DNA of 64,000 bases, taken from assembly GCF_003584125.1 (NCBI RefSeq), contig NZ_QXFL01000001.1, forward strand, positions 558,001 to 622,000, written 5' to 3'. A program made the position numbers and the translations under genes. Position 1 is the stretch's first letter, and each line of letters opens with the position of its first letter. Shown piece after piece: positions 59,013 through 64,000 of this stretch. The notes below the pieces were generated by a model. That model saw only the letters and a program-made list of their open reading frames with translations. It made no database searches and was not told the origin of the DNA. The DNA is from Aurantiacibacter zhengii. Its GTDB lineage: Bacteria > Pseudomonadota > Alphaproteobacteria > Sphingomonadales > Sphingomonadaceae.

Positions 59013-59612
59013 TCAGGCAATCCGTCCCAGCAATTCTCTCAGGCGATTGCGGGCCGCCATAACGTCTGCGCGCCGGTCGGCAAGCAGGTAGTGATCGATT
59101 GCGGGGCCTAGCGCGTCCATCACCTCCAGCACCTCGCCCATTTCGCCGGGGGGCCGCTCTCCCGCTCCGCCATAGCCCAGTTCGCGCAGCAGCAGCACCT
59201 CGTAACCCACCAGCGCGCTGGCCCAGCCGCGCGCGCTAGGTGCGTGACAGATCGCGGAAAGCGTGCCTTCCAGGGCATTGAAAAGCGGCGAATAGGGTTC
59301 GCGCTCCGGCAGGGCCGAGGCGGTGAGCGCGGTGATCCACCCGATGGCGGCGGCAGGCAGTGGCTCCGCCAGCCACGGCCCACGGCTTTCGGTCAGTTCC
59401 ACCTTCGCAAATGGCAACTGGCTGGCTGAGCGGGCGCTGAGTTGCAAATCAACCGCGTTGCCGGGGATCATGACCGGCCGCAGGTTTCGTCCGCGTCCGC
59501 CCGCGACATAGCCCGCGACCACGCCGAACTCTTCGGTCAGGAACCGCGCCACCACCGCCGTCTCGCCGTGCTGGCGCGCGGCGATCAGGATGGCGGGAGC
59601 GCGAACGTGCAT
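59013..59612 (-). CDS. recO: DNA repair protein RecO, shortened C-terminal part
   Basis: 199 residues. The N-terminal OB fold ([37 protein letters not shown]) and the helical [19 protein letters not shown] region are typical of alphaproteobacterial RecO. After LLRELGYG the protein goes straight to [25 protein letters not shown] and a [15 protein letters not shown] helix. As I recall the family, about 40-45 residues with the Cys-containing zinc-ribbon-like segment and a conserved SPKTGRAVS-like stretch normally lie between. Here they are missing without a frameshift. Role otherwise: RecF-pathway RecA loading. Confidence 0.85.
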   Translation of the reverse strand: MHVRAPAILIAARQHGETAVVARFLTEEFGVVAGYVAGGRGRNLRPVMIPGNAVDLQLSARSASQLPFAKVELTESRGPWLAEPLPAAAIGWITALTASALPEREPYSPLFNALEGTLSAICHAPSARGWASALVGYEVLLLRELGYGGAGERPPGEMGEVLEVMDALGPAIDHYLLADRRADVMAARNRLRELLGRIA

Positions 59613-59676
59613 CCGGCTGCTGTGCGCAAATCGGTGGAATGCTGCAAGGGTGCAGCGACGCGTCGGCGCCTGCGGA

Positions 59677-59931
59677 CTATGCCTTGTCGGCCAGCTTGGC
59701 TTCGAGCGCGGCGATCTTCGCTTCGAGAATGTCCACCTTCTCGCGCGCCATGGCCGCCATGTCCTTCACCGCATCGAACTCCTCACGGCTGACGAAGTCG
59801 AGGCCGCCCATGGCTTCCTTCAGCTTCTCGCGCGCGCCGTCGCGGGCTTCCCGGCTCATGCCGGCAAAAGTGCCAGCCGCGCTGTTGGCGAGTTTGACGA
59901 AGTCGGCGATCAGGGGGTTCTGGCTCTGCAT
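59677..59931 (-). CDS. ubiK: UbiK-type accessory factor (BMFP domain)
   Basis: 84 residues. A short N-terminal part is followed by GAREKLKEAMGGLDFVSREEFDAVKDMAAMAREKVDILEAKIAALEAKL, a trimeric coiled coil characteristic of the BMFP/UbiK family, which supports ubiquinone biosynthesis and membrane fusion-like behaviour in vitro. Complete. The name rests on the family pattern. Some members of this length remain unstudied. Confidence 0.85.
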   Translation of the reverse strand: MQSQNPLIADFVKLANSAAGTFAGMSREARDGAREKLKEAMGGLDFVSREEFDAVKDMAAMAREKVDILEAKIAALEAKLADKA

Positions 59932-59967
59932 GGGTTTTATTTGGGGCCTGCGCGCAAGAAACTCAAC

Positions 59968-60522
59968 CTACAACTCTATCCGCTGCACTGCGCCCGACTC
60001 CTCCACCGCACCCGCATCGGGGTTGGCTTGCAGGAACTGCCAGTTCAGCAGTGTGGCGAACAGCGCCCAGGCAAGGTAGGGCAGCAGCAGGATGCCAGCC
60101 CATCTGCGCACCTTGAAGAACAGCACGATGGTGACGATCAGCGTCACATCCAGCGCCACGATCACCCACAGCGCCAGGGCGATATCCTGCATCGCGAAGA
60201 AAGTCGGCGACCACGTCAGGTTGATGGCGAAATGCACGATGAAGGCGATGATCGCCCACACCCTCAGGCGCGATCCCCACGCCGCGCAGACCATCGCAAA
60301 AGCCAAGCCCATCATGAAATAGAGGATCGTCCAGACGATGCCGAACGTGGCGGGAGGCGGGAACAGGTCGGGCTTTTCCAGCGACTGGAACCAGAGATTG
60401 TCCGCCGCGCTGCCGCTCAATTGTCCGGAAAGGAAGCCAAGCAGCATCACCGTGGGGACGATGAACAGGGACCAGCGGATCAGGCTGGCACGCAACTGCG
60501 CGGGGGAAGCAAGGCGGTTCAT
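59968..60522 (-). CDS. TspO/MBR family protein
   Basis: 184 residues with five membrane helices. WFQSLEKPDLFPPPATFGIVWTILYFMMGLAFAMV and the C-terminal INLTWSPTFFAMQDIALALW followed by AWALFATLLNWQFLQANPD are hallmarks of TspO, a tryptophan-rich sensor that binds tetrapyrroles in alphaproteobacteria. The ATG at 60522 is preferred over a longer reading. Whether it regulates pigment genes, as in Rhodobacter, cannot be seen here. Confidence 0.9.
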   Translation of the reverse strand: MNRLASPAQLRASLIRWSLFIVPTVMLLGFLSGQLSGSAADNLWFQSLEKPDLFPPPATFGIVWTILYFMMGLAFAMVCAAWGSRLRVWAIIAFIVHFAINLTWSPTFFAMQDIALALWVIVALDVTLIVTIVLFFKVRRWAGILLLPYLAWALFATLLNWQFLQANPDAGAVEESGAVQRIEL

Positions 60523-60567
60523 CCGGTGGAGCGACTCCGTGATTCGAAAAGCCAATCTGGCGGGAGG

Positions 60568-61332
60568 TCAGCTATCACGCAAGGCGGAGACCAGGTATTC
60601 CACGTTGCCCTCCGTTCCCGTTATGGGACTTTCGGTTATGCCCTGGATGGTCCAGCCGCCGCTTTCCAGCCATTCACGCACCTCGCCGCACACCCGCTGG
60701 TGAAGGCCCGCATCGCGCACGATGCCGCCCTTGCCAACCTCGCCTTTCGCCACCTCGAACTGCGGTTTGATGAGCGCCACCAGCTGGCAGCGCGGGGCGG
60801 CGAGCGCGAGCGGCACCTCCAGCACCTTGGCAAGCCCGATGAAGCTGGCGTCACACACCACCCAGTTGCACGGCCGGTCGATGATGTCGGGCGTCAGCGC
60901 GCGGGCATTGGTCTGCTCCAGCACGGTGATGCGATCGTCCTGCCGCAGCTTCCAGGCCAGCTGGTTGGTGCCAACATCCACGGCAAAGACGTGCGCCGCA
61001 CCGTGGTGCAGCAGCACCTCTGTAAAACCACCGGTGGAGCTGCCAATGTCCATCGCCACCGCGCCGGTAGGATCGAGGCGGAAATGCTCGATAGCGTGGG
61101 CCAGCTTTACGCCGCCGCGCCCGACCCAGGGATGATCGCGTCCGCGCACCTCTATCGCCCAATCTTCAGGTATTTGCTGGCCGGACTTGTCGACGCGGCT
61201 GAGCTTTCCGGGCGGCCCGGCGAACACCAGGCCCGCCATGATCAGCGCTTGCGCACGGGTGCGCGATTCCGCTTCGCCGCGTTCGACGAGCATTGTGTCA
61301 ATTCGGTTACGGGACGGCTTGCGCGAATTCAT
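60568..61332 (-). CDS. tlyA: TlyA-family 2'-O-ribose rRNA methyltransferase (hemolysin A-like)
   Basis: 254 residues. N-terminal S4 RNA-binding domain (NRIDTMLVERGEAESRTRAQALIMAGLV, about 10-70) followed by an FtsJ-type methyltransferase with the SAM motif DIGSSTGGFTEVLL, AVDVGTNQLAWKL and VCDASFIGL, and the catalytic K in LIKPQFEV. M. tuberculosis TlyA methylates 16S and 23S rRNA; the target here is inferred by family. Divergent from the lipoprotein pair. Confidence 0.93.
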   Translation of the reverse strand: MNSRKPSRNRIDTMLVERGEAESRTRAQALIMAGLVFAGPPGKLSRVDKSGQQIPEDWAIEVRGRDHPWVGRGGVKLAHAIEHFRLDPTGAVAMDIGSSTGGFTEVLLHHGAAHVFAVDVGTNQLAWKLRQDDRITVLEQTNARALTPDIIDRPCNWVVCDASFIGLAKVLEVPLALAAPRCQLVALIKPQFEVAKGEVGKGGIVRDAGLHQRVCGEVREWLESGGWTIQGITESPITGTEGNVEYLVSALRDS

Positions 61333-61384
61333 GGGGACCGCGATAGAGCGGGCGATGGCCTCCGGTCCAGAAGGAACCTGCCCG

Positions 61385-61915
61385 ATGAAGTTTCGTCATG
61401 CCTTTCCCCTCGCCCTTGTCGCTGCCTCCCTGGCGGCCTGCAACGATAGCGAGGATATAAATGAAGACCCCGCAGCCACCCAGCCCGAGCCGGTGTTGAC
61501 CAGCGCCCCGACGCCCACCGCCGCGCCCGACGGCACGGCGCTGGTGACGGGCAGCTGGGACGTGAATGAGAACCCGCAAGGCGGCGCGGCCTATTTCGGC
61601 GAGCCCGAAACCGATGCGACGCTGGCCATCGAATGCGACAGTCTTTCGGGCACCGTGACTCTCGCCATCGCATCCGACGCCGCGCAGCCGCAGCCATGGC
61701 GCATCGATGCCGGCGGGGAAGCTGCACGCATCGATATGGCCCCGCGCGACAGCGCCATGCTGCCTTACCTGGAAGCCGAGATCGAAGGCGACCTCGCCAT
61801 CTTCCATGCCTTTGCAACGCCTGGCGAAGTGGTCGTGCTGACCTCGCCGGACGGTGAACGGATGCAATTCCCGACACATCCGGGCATCTCGCGCGTATTG
61901 GATGCATGCAGCTAA
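61385..61915 (+). CDS. Lipoprotein of unknown function, paralogue 1
   Basis: 176 residues. The signal peptide ends in the lipobox SLAAC (Cys about 20), so an envelope lipoprotein. A Thr/Pro-rich linker (to about 55) is followed by a beta-rich domain with LAIECDSLSGTVTLAIASDA and a C-terminal FPTHPGISRVLDACS. Two Cys in the domain may pair. Its stop overlaps the start of a paralogue. Function unknown. Confidence 0.8.
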   Translation: MKFRHAFPLALVAASLAACNDSEDINEDPAATQPEPVLTSAPTPTAAPDGTALVTGSWDVNENPQGGAAYFGEPETDATLAIECDSLSGTVTLAIASDAAQPQPWRIDAGGEAARIDMAPRDSAMLPYLEAEIEGDLAIFHAFATPGEVVVLTSPDGERMQFPTHPGISRVLDACS

Positions 61916-62484
61916 TGAAATCGAACCTCCTCGCCGCCTCTTCCGCCCTGCTTGGCGCATTGGCCCTGTCGGCCTGCGTGCCGCCCTCGCCAGAGCCCAC
62001 GCCGGTGCCTTCTCCCACCCCCACGCCTACGCAGGCCCAGCCGCAGGCTGCACCCGTGCAGGTGGTGACGCCCAGTTTCGACAACTGGATGGACGCACCG
62101 CAGACGCCGGGTGACTGGCGCTATGCCGGGAACGCGGGCGATCCGCTGGCCTCTTTCGGCACCGGGCGCACGCCCGATACCGTGCAACTCATCATCCGCT
62201 GCGAGCGTGCATCGCGCCGCGTCAGCATCGCCCGCGCCGGAACCGCGCCGGGCCAGGTGGAAATGCTGATCCGCACCGAAACACAGGACCGCCGACTGAC
62301 TGCCAGTCCGTTCCGCGAGGGCGATATCGAGCTGATCGTCGCGCAGCTTGCCGCCAGCGATCCGCTGCTGGATGCAATGGCTTTTTCGAAGGGACGTTTC
62401 GCGGTGGATGTGACCGGCAAGAGCCCGATCTATGCGCCCGCCTGGCCGGAAATCACCAGGGTGATCGAGGATTGCCGCAGGTAG
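61915..62484 (+). CDS. Lipoprotein of unknown function, paralogue 2
   Basis: 189 residues with signal peptide and lipobox LSAC (Cys about 21), then a Pro/Thr/Gln-rich linker. The domain has VQLIIRCERASRRVSIARAG, DPLLDAMAFSKGRFAVDV and YAPAWPEITRVIEDCRR, matching the neighbour in layout: an early Cys strand, an acidic middle, and a terminal R-V-x-D-C. ATG at 61915 overlaps the previous stop as TAATG. Start three codons earlier is possible. Function unknown. Confidence 0.8.
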   Translation: MKSNLLAASSALLGALALSACVPPSPEPTPVPSPTPTPTQAQPQAAPVQVVTPSFDNWMDAPQTPGDWRYAGNAGDPLASFGTGRTPDTVQLIIRCERASRRVSIARAGTAPGQVEMLIRTETQDRRLTASPFREGDIELIVAQLAASDPLLDAMAFSKGRFAVDVTGKSPIYAPAWPEITRVIEDCRR

Positions 62485-62630
62485 CCCTGGCGAACGCACG
62501 ATTATCGCTGTGAAAAAGAATAATACAAGTCTTGCGTTCGGCCTCTGCGTGATTCACAAATGCATGCAAGACCAGCGGTCCACGCGGTCTTGCCCCCGGT
62601 GAAACGGCAGGGTTCTGGCTCAAAAGCGCG

Positions 62631-62702
62631 AAAGGAGGTGATCCGATGTCTCATGGTTCAGCAGGGAGGTCGGTGATGACCCATGCGGAGCATATTCGGT
62701 AA
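62631..62702 (+). CDS. Tiny ORF with perfect anti-16S Shine-Dalgarno
   Basis: The 14 bases AAAGGAGGTGATCC pair along their full length with the 3' end of 16S rRNA, and an ATG follows seven bases after GGAGG (coding part 62646-62702). The peptide is MSHGSAGRSVMTHAEHIR, 18 residues, basic and His-rich, with no similarity known to me. Such a strong site suggests it is either translated heavily or used to bind ribosomes. It could equally be a leader peptide. Confidence 0.35.
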   Translation, partial: KGGDPMSHGSAGRSVMTHAEHIR

Positions 62703-62753
62703 CTTCTACTCGCCGAGTAAGGTTTCGTGGGCGGTCTAACTGACCGCTGACCA

Positions 62754-62800
62754 TGCGAAGGCCAGTTACGCATCGAGCGTAGCTGGCCTTCTCATTTTTG
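62754..62800 (+). terminator. Strong rho-independent terminator of the candidate small transcript
   Basis: GAAGGCCAG..ACGC and GCGT..CTGGCCTTC form a long stem with one internal mismatch pair around a 5-base loop (62758-62792), followed by TCATTTTT. It ends no annotated gene other than the lipoprotein pair 270 bases upstream, so it most likely defines the 3' end of an independent small RNA. Confidence 0.88.
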
Positions 62801-62893
62801 GGGCGTACCCTTCATTATGCCGAGGCTCCCGGAGGGAGGTCGGCGACGACCCGGCAAAGCAACCGTTGCGAGCTGACCTTGCGAGCAACCCGG

Positions 62894-62958
62894 AATGTCG
62901 GCTTTCGTCAGACATGCAGGAGACGGCGAACGTCCGCGATTGGGGTGGGAAGCCGACC
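62894..62958. repeat. Dispersed inverted-repeat element, short copy 1
   Basis: 65 bases bounded by GTCGGCTTTC and GGGAAGCCGAC, with the internal sequence GAACGTCCGCGATTGGGGTGG that resembles the interior of copy 2. It lies two bases beyond the stop of the following small minus-strand gene. It looks like an internally deleted version of the longer copies. Confidence 0.55.
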
Positions 62959-62960
62959 CT

Positions 62961-63197
62961 CTAAGTCGCTCTTCTGGTCTTGGAGCGAATAATTAGCGCG
63001 AGGATGAGGCAGAGCATTGAAGCCGCTAAGACCAATTGTGATGGCGTAAACAGAAGAGCATCTAGTCGCAAGCTTTCCGCCATGTTCGAGACCCAGGTCA
63101 TGCCGCCGAGCACGCCGAGCAGAAATGCAGAAGCCCACGCCAAAAGGTCAGCGACAAGTTTCATCCCTAGTACCTCATTGCTTATTTCATTGGTCAT
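62961..63197 (-). CDS. Small membrane protein, unknown function
   Basis: 78 residues with two hydrophobic helices (about 12-32 and 47-68) and a basic end (RSKTRRAT). The ATG at 63197 is chosen. An upstream reading would translate the adjacent repeat element. GC content is lower than in the core genes. No family recognised. It lies between two repeat copies. Confidence 0.5.
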   Translation of the reverse strand: MTNEISNEVLGMKLVADLLAWASAFLLGVLGGMTWVSNMAESLRLDALLFTPSQLVLAASMLCLILALIIRSKTRRAT

Positions 63198-63214
63198 AGG
63201 CTCGCAAATTCGTT

Positions 63215-63342
63215 CAACGTCCGCAATCGGGTCGCTAGCTGACATGCGGCTTTTGGCCCCAAGAGTGGCAAAGCGGCCAGTCCGCTTTTGGGCGTGTCGT
63301 CCCCGTTATCGAACGTCTGATTAGGGGTGGAAAGCGGACTGA
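63215..63342. repeat. Dispersed inverted-repeat element, copy 2
   Basis: 128 bases starting CAACGTCCGCAATCGGGTCG and ending GGTGGAAAGCGGACTGA. It aligns along its whole length with copy 3. Internal arms AGTCCGCTTTTG (63279-63290) and GAAAGCGGACT (63330-63340) can form a hairpin. Sequences of this sort are familiar to me from intergenic regions of erythrobacters and sphingomonads. Confidence 0.75.
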
Positions 63343-63353
63343 AGTTTCTCTGC

Positions 63354-63707
63354 TCAAAGGGTGACCAGGATTAGCTCTCTGCCAGCTAGTGGGACGCCCA
63401 CAAAAGTATCAGGCACACCAACCACCTCGTAGATTTCGTACGGTTTGTCGGCCAAGGATACCGTCTCGAAGTATTCAAAGGTTACATCATAACTGACGTC
63501 AATCTCAGAAGAGACTGCGCTGGCGTGTTCGTTGGGAAAAGTCGGCTTAGGCGAAGCGACGACCTTCGGCGCTTCCGCATAGAGCGATGAGCGCATCGAA
63601 ATCTGCTGAAACCCAGCGGTCAGACTGGGAACCTCTTGTTCCGAACACGAAACAGTAAACACTGCCGAGATGCACAGAGCTGCTGCAGATCCTCGACCTA
63701 TTCTCAT
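63354..63707 (-). CDS. Small exported, probably lipid-anchored, protein of unknown function
   Basis: 117 residues. The N-terminal basic-hydrophobic signal (MRIGRGSAAALCISAVFTVSC) ends in a Cys in a weak lipobox. The rest is mostly beta-rich with YDVTFEYFETVSL and a C-terminal VPLAGRELILVTL. The ATG at 63707 is preferred; the longer reading runs into repeat copy 3. Lower GC than core genes. No family recognised. Confidence 0.5.
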   Translation of the reverse strand: MRIGRGSAAALCISAVFTVSCSEQEVPSLTAGFQQISMRSSLYAEAPKVVASPKPTFPNEHASAVSSEIDVSYDVTFEYFETVSLADKPYEIYEVVGVPDTFVGVPLAGRELILVTL

Positions 63708-63766
63708 GCGCAGCCCTTTGTTCCGAGTAACATCGATCAGCTTATGGGCTTTGATCTCCAAGTCCA

Positions 63767-63890
63767 CAATGTCCGCAATCGGGTCGTTAGCGGAAAGTCC
63801 GCTTTCATCTCCAATCATGGTATTGCTGCCAGTCGGTTTTCAGGACCGCCCCCTGTGCCAACCGTCTGTTTATGAGTGGAAAGCGATCGA
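63767..63890. repeat. Dispersed inverted-repeat element, copy 3
   Basis: 124 bases starting CAATGTCCGCAATCGGGTCG and ending GAGTGGAAAGCGATCGA, aligning with copy 2 throughout. Inner arms AGTCCGCTTTC and GGAAAGCG can pair. It lies 60 bases upstream of the small lipoprotein gene start. The remaining bases to the window end show no gene. Confidence 0.75.
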
Positions 63891-64000
63891 CCAAACAAAC
63901 TGGGCTAACGTTTTAATCTCGCAACAAAGAGCGCGACGGTTCGATACGAAGGCGAGCGTATCTCTGGAAAAGGCTACGCACGTCGTTGGCAGCTAGTCGA

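Larger units (their letters stand above)
62490..62800 (+). ncRNA. Candidate small transcript with nested tiny ORFs and intrinsic terminator
   Basis: A non-genic stretch rich in hairpins that ends in a clear terminator. GCAAGACC (62566-62573) and GGTCTTGC (62586-62593) form an 8-bp stem. AAAGGAGGTGATCC (62631-62644), a complete complement of the 16S rRNA 3' end, precedes an ATG at 62646 with a 7-base gap. The 18-codon ORF ends at 62702. An internal ATG at 62676 has its own GGAGG, and an overlapping ORF (62683-62739) encodes MRSIFGNFYSPSKVSWAV. No convincing promoter was identified. Whether the RNA, a peptide, or both is the product is unknown. Confidence 0.5.

Noticed and set aside
62631-62644. 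Remnant of a 16S rRNA 3' end on the minus strand (GGATCACCTCCTTT).
   Set aside because: The flanking sequence has no further similarity to 16S rRNA, and on the plus strand the 14 bases sit at exact Shine-Dalgarno distance from an ATG. Kept as an unusual ribosome binding site.
62894-63890. Integron-like gene cassettes: repeats of about 125 bases directly after the stop codons of small genes, as with attC sites.
   Set aside because: The RYYYAAC/GTTRRRY core sites are not consistently present at the repeat ends (only copy 2 has a chance GTTGAAC), and there is no integrase in the window.

Overview
The window is about 63% GC chromosomal DNA of an alphaproteobacterium, most likely of the order Sphingomonadales (Erythrobacteraceae or a close relative). 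The basis is protein resemblance, the long ribosomal super-cluster, the order mdh-sucD-sucA-sucB-lpd, and an intergenic repeat type I associate with that group. No species is claimed. Nearly all of the window is core genome. The less ordinary parts are 40.5-42.9 kb, 45.4-46.4 kb and 62.5-64.0 kb.

Layout. 0-3.6 kb: a truncated BtuB-type TonB-dependent receptor (- strand) behind a cobalamin riboswitch, a divergent cell-wall hydrolase and a small unknown protein. 3.9-11.6 kb: TCA-cycle cluster with malate dehydrogenase, a small membrane protein, succinyl-CoA synthetase alpha, and E1, E2 and E3 of 2-oxoglutarate dehydrogenase. sucC is not in the window. 11.6-14.3 kb: closely packed membrane protein, VOC-fold, PepSY and TRIC-channel genes on the same strand. 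14.2-19.5 kb (- strand): two paralogous exported glycine-zipper proteins, a prolyl oligopeptidase and a beta-lactamase-fold serine hydrolase.

19.5-40.1 kb (- strand): the str, S10, spc and alpha ribosomal operons in one run, transcribed rpsL-rpsG-fusA-tuf, then rpsJ to rpsS-rplV-rpsC-rplP-rpmC-rpsQ, then rplN to secY-adk, then an exported SRPBCC protein, then rpsM-rpsK-rpoA-rplQ. Good sigma-70-like promoters can be read upstream of rpsL, rpsJ and rpsM. Terminators lie after tuf and after rplQ. Terminator-like hairpins also sit inside the leaders of the str and S10 operons. Ribosomal protein S12 carries Arg at position 88.

40.5-42.9 kb (+ strand): a compact unfamiliar set made of a LuxR-type HTH protein with a C-terminal membrane anchor, a helical protein, a polytopic membrane protein, a RadC/JAB protein and a small hydrophilic protein. 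43.1-46.3 kb (- strand): TadG-like and TadE-like pilus genes and a regulator that joins a Phd-antitoxin-like N-terminus to PAS domains. 46.6-54.4 kb: PPC-domain protein, GNAT, MtfA-like zinc peptidase, LysR regulator, ApaG, S9 peptidase, O-succinylhomoserine sulfhydrylase. 54.4-61.3 kb: a PMT-family glycosyltransferase and a GT2-GtrA fusion that could supply its lipid-linked sugar, DUF805, LeuB, a shortened RecO, UbiK, TspO and TlyA. 61.4-62.5 kb: two tandem lipoprotein paralogues.

62.5-64.0 kb: a probable small transcript with a full-length anti-16S Shine-Dalgarno sequence, nested tiny ORFs and a strong terminator, then two small AT-richer genes between three copies of a dispersed inverted-repeat element. 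No tRNA, rRNA, CRISPR array, transposase or phage gene was recognised.
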